Source: Nitrospira defluvii (GTDB lineage: Bacteria > Nitrospirota > Nitrospiria > Nitrospirales > Nitrospiraceae). From it: 7,478 bases of DNA. The stretch spans positions 1-7,478 of the forward strand of contig JACQHN010000185.1 in assembly GCA_016199015.1 (NCBI GenBank). Direction: 5' to 3'. The notes below the pieces were generated by a model that was not told the origin of the DNA, searched no databases, and was given only the letters and a program-made list of their open reading frames with translations. Positions 5,130 to 7,478 of the stretch are shown in pieces. Both the position numbers and the translations under genes were made by a program. The number at the start of each line of letters is the position of its first letter. Positions within the stretch are counted from its first letter, which is position 1.

Positions 5130-6392
5130 ATGTTCCTGCAACGCGTCACCAGCGGAGGGTGGCCCCTGATCCTGACCGCGGCAGTGCTCTTTCACTCTTC
5201 ACCGGCTGTCGCGCAAGAAGCCCTTTCCCCGAGCGCCGCACCGGAAGCCGTTCGGGAAGAACCGCTCCCGATTGAAGTATTGACTCCGCCGCCACCCGAG
5301 CCGGCCCCCGCGCCGCTCAGCCTGTTGGAGACCCTCACCCAGGCTCGGCAAGCCTTGCATATAGAACCCGACGCCCAAGAGCCGCGCCTCACTCTAGGTA
5401 GAACATTGTTTCAGCTAGGCGATACCGACGGAGCGATCGACGAGTACCGAACGGCCCTGCGTTTTCATCCCACCGTCGCGCAAGCCCATCTGGATCTCGG
5501 GACGGCACTCATGGCTAAACAGGATTGGCGCAGCGCCATGACGGAACTCCAAGAGGCCGTCCGTCTGGATCCCGCCCTGGTGCAGGCCCACTACAGCATG
5601 GGCACGATTCACTACACCCGCGGGAATGTGCAATCGGCCATCAAGGCATACCAGGAAGCGTTACGTTTGAGGCCGGACTTTGCTGAAGCCCATTATCGTC
5701 TAGGCCTGGTTCTCAAGGTCGCAGGGCGGGAAAAAGACGCGGCGCAGGAGCTTGAAACGGCCGCACTCGCGGGCCTCGCCAAGGCCCAATATTTTCTCGG
5801 CAATGCCTATCGGTCTGGACAGGGCCTGGAGAAGAGCCAGGTCATGGCCATTACCTGGTGGGCGCGCGCTTTCGAGCAAGGCTTACCGGAAGCGGCGCAA
5901 GCGCTGACGCAACTCCGACGGCTGGCGGTACTCAAAGGCAATCTGCAGACGAAACAATCGAAGGCCGCAGCAGAGGCCTTCAAGAATTACTGCGACCAGC
6001 TCTGGTTGGACTTCCCTGATCTCGACCAGAACCAGCCGACGGAAACCGTCGGCACCACCTTGCTCAAGCAGGGGCGCACGGCCGAGGCGCTCCCTGTCCT
6101 CTTACGGGAAGCCTATGCGTTGAACGACATCTCGCACGCGGCACTTGTCCAACTCTACGAACAGGGACTCGATGGCCAGCTTCCGCCCCATGGCCAATGG
6201 GTCATGAGTTACCTGGAATCGACTGCTGCCGATGGATCGATTCCCTCCCGCACGGCCTTGGCTCGCATTTATGCCAAGGGGCTCGGCCTGGCGCCGGACC
6301 TGGCCAAGGCAAAGAGCTACCTGAAGGGCTTGCCACGGGATGACGTGAAGCGCATCCTCGACGAGGTCGCGTCCGAGCCTCCCAAACCGTAA
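5130..6392 (+). CDS. Exported TPR and Sel1-repeat protein
   Basis: A 420-residue protein with a signal peptide at about 1-28 (hydrophobic LILTAAVLF; likely site AVA-Q) and a Pro/Ala/Glu-rich spacer (30-65, containing LTPPPPEPAPAP). At least four tetratricopeptide repeats follow at about 82-212, each with the usual A-L-G-Y-A pattern, for example AHLDLGTALM and AHYSMGTIHY. A Sel1-like repeat follows at about 216-251 (AQYFLGNAYRSGQGL), a helical region with DFPDLDQNQPTE, and another Sel1-like unit at about 372-400 (ALARIYAKGLGL). Such arrays are protein-binding scaffolds and no enzyme motif is seen. It probably acts in the periplasm as an assembly or sensing partner. The frame is open back to 4683, but that overlaps the previous gene. 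The ATG at 5130 begins the signal peptide and has GGAGG (5112-5116) at a rather long 13-base spacing. The CHASE2 gene starts 12 bases after its stop. Confidence 0.87.
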   Translation: MFLQRVTSGGWPLILTAAVLFHSSPAVAQEALSPSAAPEAVREEPLPIEVLTPPPPEPAPAPLSLLETLTQARQALHIEPDAQEPRLTLGRTLFQLGDTDGAIDEYRTALRFHPTVAQAHLDLGTALMAKQDWRSAMTELQEAVRLDPALVQAHYSMGTIHYTRGNVQSAIKAYQEALRLRPDFAEAHYRLGLVLKVAGREKDAAQELETAALAGLAKAQYFLGNAYRSGQGLEKSQVMAITWWARAFEQGLPEAAQALTQLRRLAVLKGNLQTKQSKAAAEAFKNYCDQLWLDFPDLDQNQPTETVGTTLLKQGRTAEALPVLLREAYALNDISHAALVQLYEQGLDGQLPPHGQWVMSYLESTAADGSIPSRTALARIYAKGLGLAPDLAKAKSYLKGLPRDDVKRILDEVASEPPKP

Positions 6393-6404
6393 TCACCGCA
6401 CCCT

Positions 6405-7478
6405 ATGCGTATCGCCACTCGCTTGTTCGTCAGGAACGTCTGGCTGCAAGCCGTCCTGATGGCGTTCGCCGCCACCCTCTGTGCAGAATTCCTCTGGTCG
6501 CCGGCCCCTGCTACCTATACCGCACTGGAATGGGCTCCCTATGACACCTGGATGCGGCTCCGTTCTCATCCAGCCCATTCCTCACACCTGCTCCTCGTGG
6601 TGAGAGATCACGCCAGCGAACAACAGTTTGGTGTCGGTCATTGGGATCGCAGTATCCCGGCCCGACTCGTCACCGCACTGCATGATGCAGGGGCCACGGC
6701 TTTAGGGATCGATATTCCGCTCGACCTGCCGAGTCCACCCAACCTGGGTGGCGCGGTCAGTGATACCTTGCTGATTGAAGCGGTGAAATCAGCCGGAACC
6801 GTGGTCTATCCCGCGCTCCCAACTTCCACGCTCGAACAAGACACCGGACTGCCGACTGTTCCATCGAACGCGGTCACGCCGGGCAGAAGTGCGATACAAC
6901 CAGCGCTCGACATCGACCGCATCGTACGCCGGGCGCCGCTTTATCACGACAGCGGATCAGGCGAACTCCCTGCCTTGGGTTTCACGTTGGCCACCACCTT
7001 TTGGCGCGTTCCGCTCGATCAAGTGGAACGCCGCTCCGGACAGGTGCTGCTGCGAAACGCGCGCGAGCCTGACGGCGCTGCGGCGACAGTAACCATCCCC
7101 GTCGACCGGAAGGGCCGTCTCCTCATCAACTTCGCCGGACCTCACCCGGACAGGATCTTTTCCACCGTGACCTTTCTGGAACTCTCCCGCTTGATCGACC
7201 AGAAAGACAACGAGGGGCTGACACCCCTGATCAACGGCAAAGCGGTGATTCTGCTCACCCAGCCACGCCCTCAACCAGAACGGACCATTCCGTCCGGCGA
7301 TGAAACGTCTGACTTCATCATACAAACACATCTGCTTCATACGCTGCTCTCGCAGGACTGGATTCGAGACCTCTCCCCGCTTCAACGTCTGGTTGTCACC
7401 TTCGTCCTCTGTCTCTGCCTGGCCTGGATGGTCCTCCGGTGGGCGGATTGGAAGGGACTGCTGTTGGGCATGGGAGGC
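6405..7478 (+). CDS. CHASE2-domain membrane sensor protein, 3' end outside window
   Basis: The first 358 codons of a gene open to the right edge. CHASE2 is an extracytoplasmic sensing domain found in front of nucleotide cyclases, histidine kinases, Ser/Thr kinases and diguanylate cyclases. A first membrane helix lies at about 13-31. The CHASE2 domain fills about 45-318: YDTWMRLR, then LVTALHDAGATALGIDIPLD (88-107), DIDRIVRRAPLY (169-180, the pattern usually written D-x-DG-V-R-R), LLINFAGP (239-246) and NGKAVILL (277-284). A second helix at about 327-345 (LVVTFVLCLCLAWMVL) begins the usual membrane bundle after CHASE2. The output domain is missing, so the signalling type cannot be stated. The conserved PGVEIHA-like segment before the last helix is degenerate here (IIQTHLLHTLL). 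The ATG at 6405 lies 12 bases after the TPR stop; no clear ribosome binding site is seen. The ligand is unknown. Confidence 0.88.
   Translation, partial: MRIATRLFVRNVWLQAVLMAFAATLCAEFLWSPAPATYTALEWAPYDTWMRLRSHPAHSSHLLLVVRDHASEQQFGVGHWDRSIPARLVTALHDAGATALGIDIPLDLPSPPNLGGAVSDTLLIEAVKSAGTVVYPALPTSTLEQDTGLPTVPSNAVTPGRSAIQPALDIDRIVRRAPLYHDSGSGELPALGFTLATTFWRVPLDQVERRSGQVLLRNAREPDGAAATVTIPVDRKGRLLINFAGPHPDRIFSTVTFLELSRLIDQKDNEGLTPLINGKAVILLTQPRPQPERTIPSGDETSDFIIQTHLLHTLLSQDWIRDLSPLQRLVVTFVLCLCLAWMVLRWADWKGLLLGMGG

Overview
The window looks like chromosomal DNA from a GC-rich Gram-negative bacterium. The best guess is a Nitrospira-type (Nitrospirota) genome. The combination supports this: the start of a proteasomal (ARC/Mpa-type) AAA ATPase lies beside a periplasmic HtrA/Deg protease, exported TPR and Ig-like proteins, and a CHASE2 receptor. 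Actinobacteria also have such ATPases, but the exported and envelope proteins here look Gram-negative. The taxonomic call is inference; no marker gene is present.

There are nine protein genes in two divergent groups that meet at a 162-base promoter region (3053-3214). The left, minus-strand group reads HD-domain protein, YjbQ/UPF0047 protein, then a single-PDZ Deg protease. The genes are 4 and 1 bases apart and so form a clear operon. It is probably driven by a promoter with a perfect TTGACA -35 box at 3092-3121. A palindromic, AT-rich repeat cluster with a T-run (534-607) follows and probably ends this transcript. After it, still on the minus strand, begins the ARC-type ATPase gene, cut by the left window edge after 135 codons.

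The right, plus-strand group reads: small exported protein with a poly-alanine linker, HIT-family hydrolase (start overlaps the previous stop as ATGA), three-helix membrane protein, exported TPR/Sel1-repeat protein, and a CHASE2 sensor protein cut by the right edge. Spacing is tight except for a 161-base gap before the TPR gene, which may hold its own promoter.

Functionally, the left half suggests protein quality control: a periplasmic Deg protease and a cytoplasmic proteasomal unfoldase. The right half suggests envelope proteins and extracytoplasmic sensing. No tRNA, rRNA, CRISPR array, insertion sequence or phage gene was seen. Nothing here proves a new system. The most promising leads are the left edge (possible entry into a Pup- or UBact-type proteasome locus), the palindromic repeat cluster, and the uncharacterised exported and membrane proteins of the right operon.
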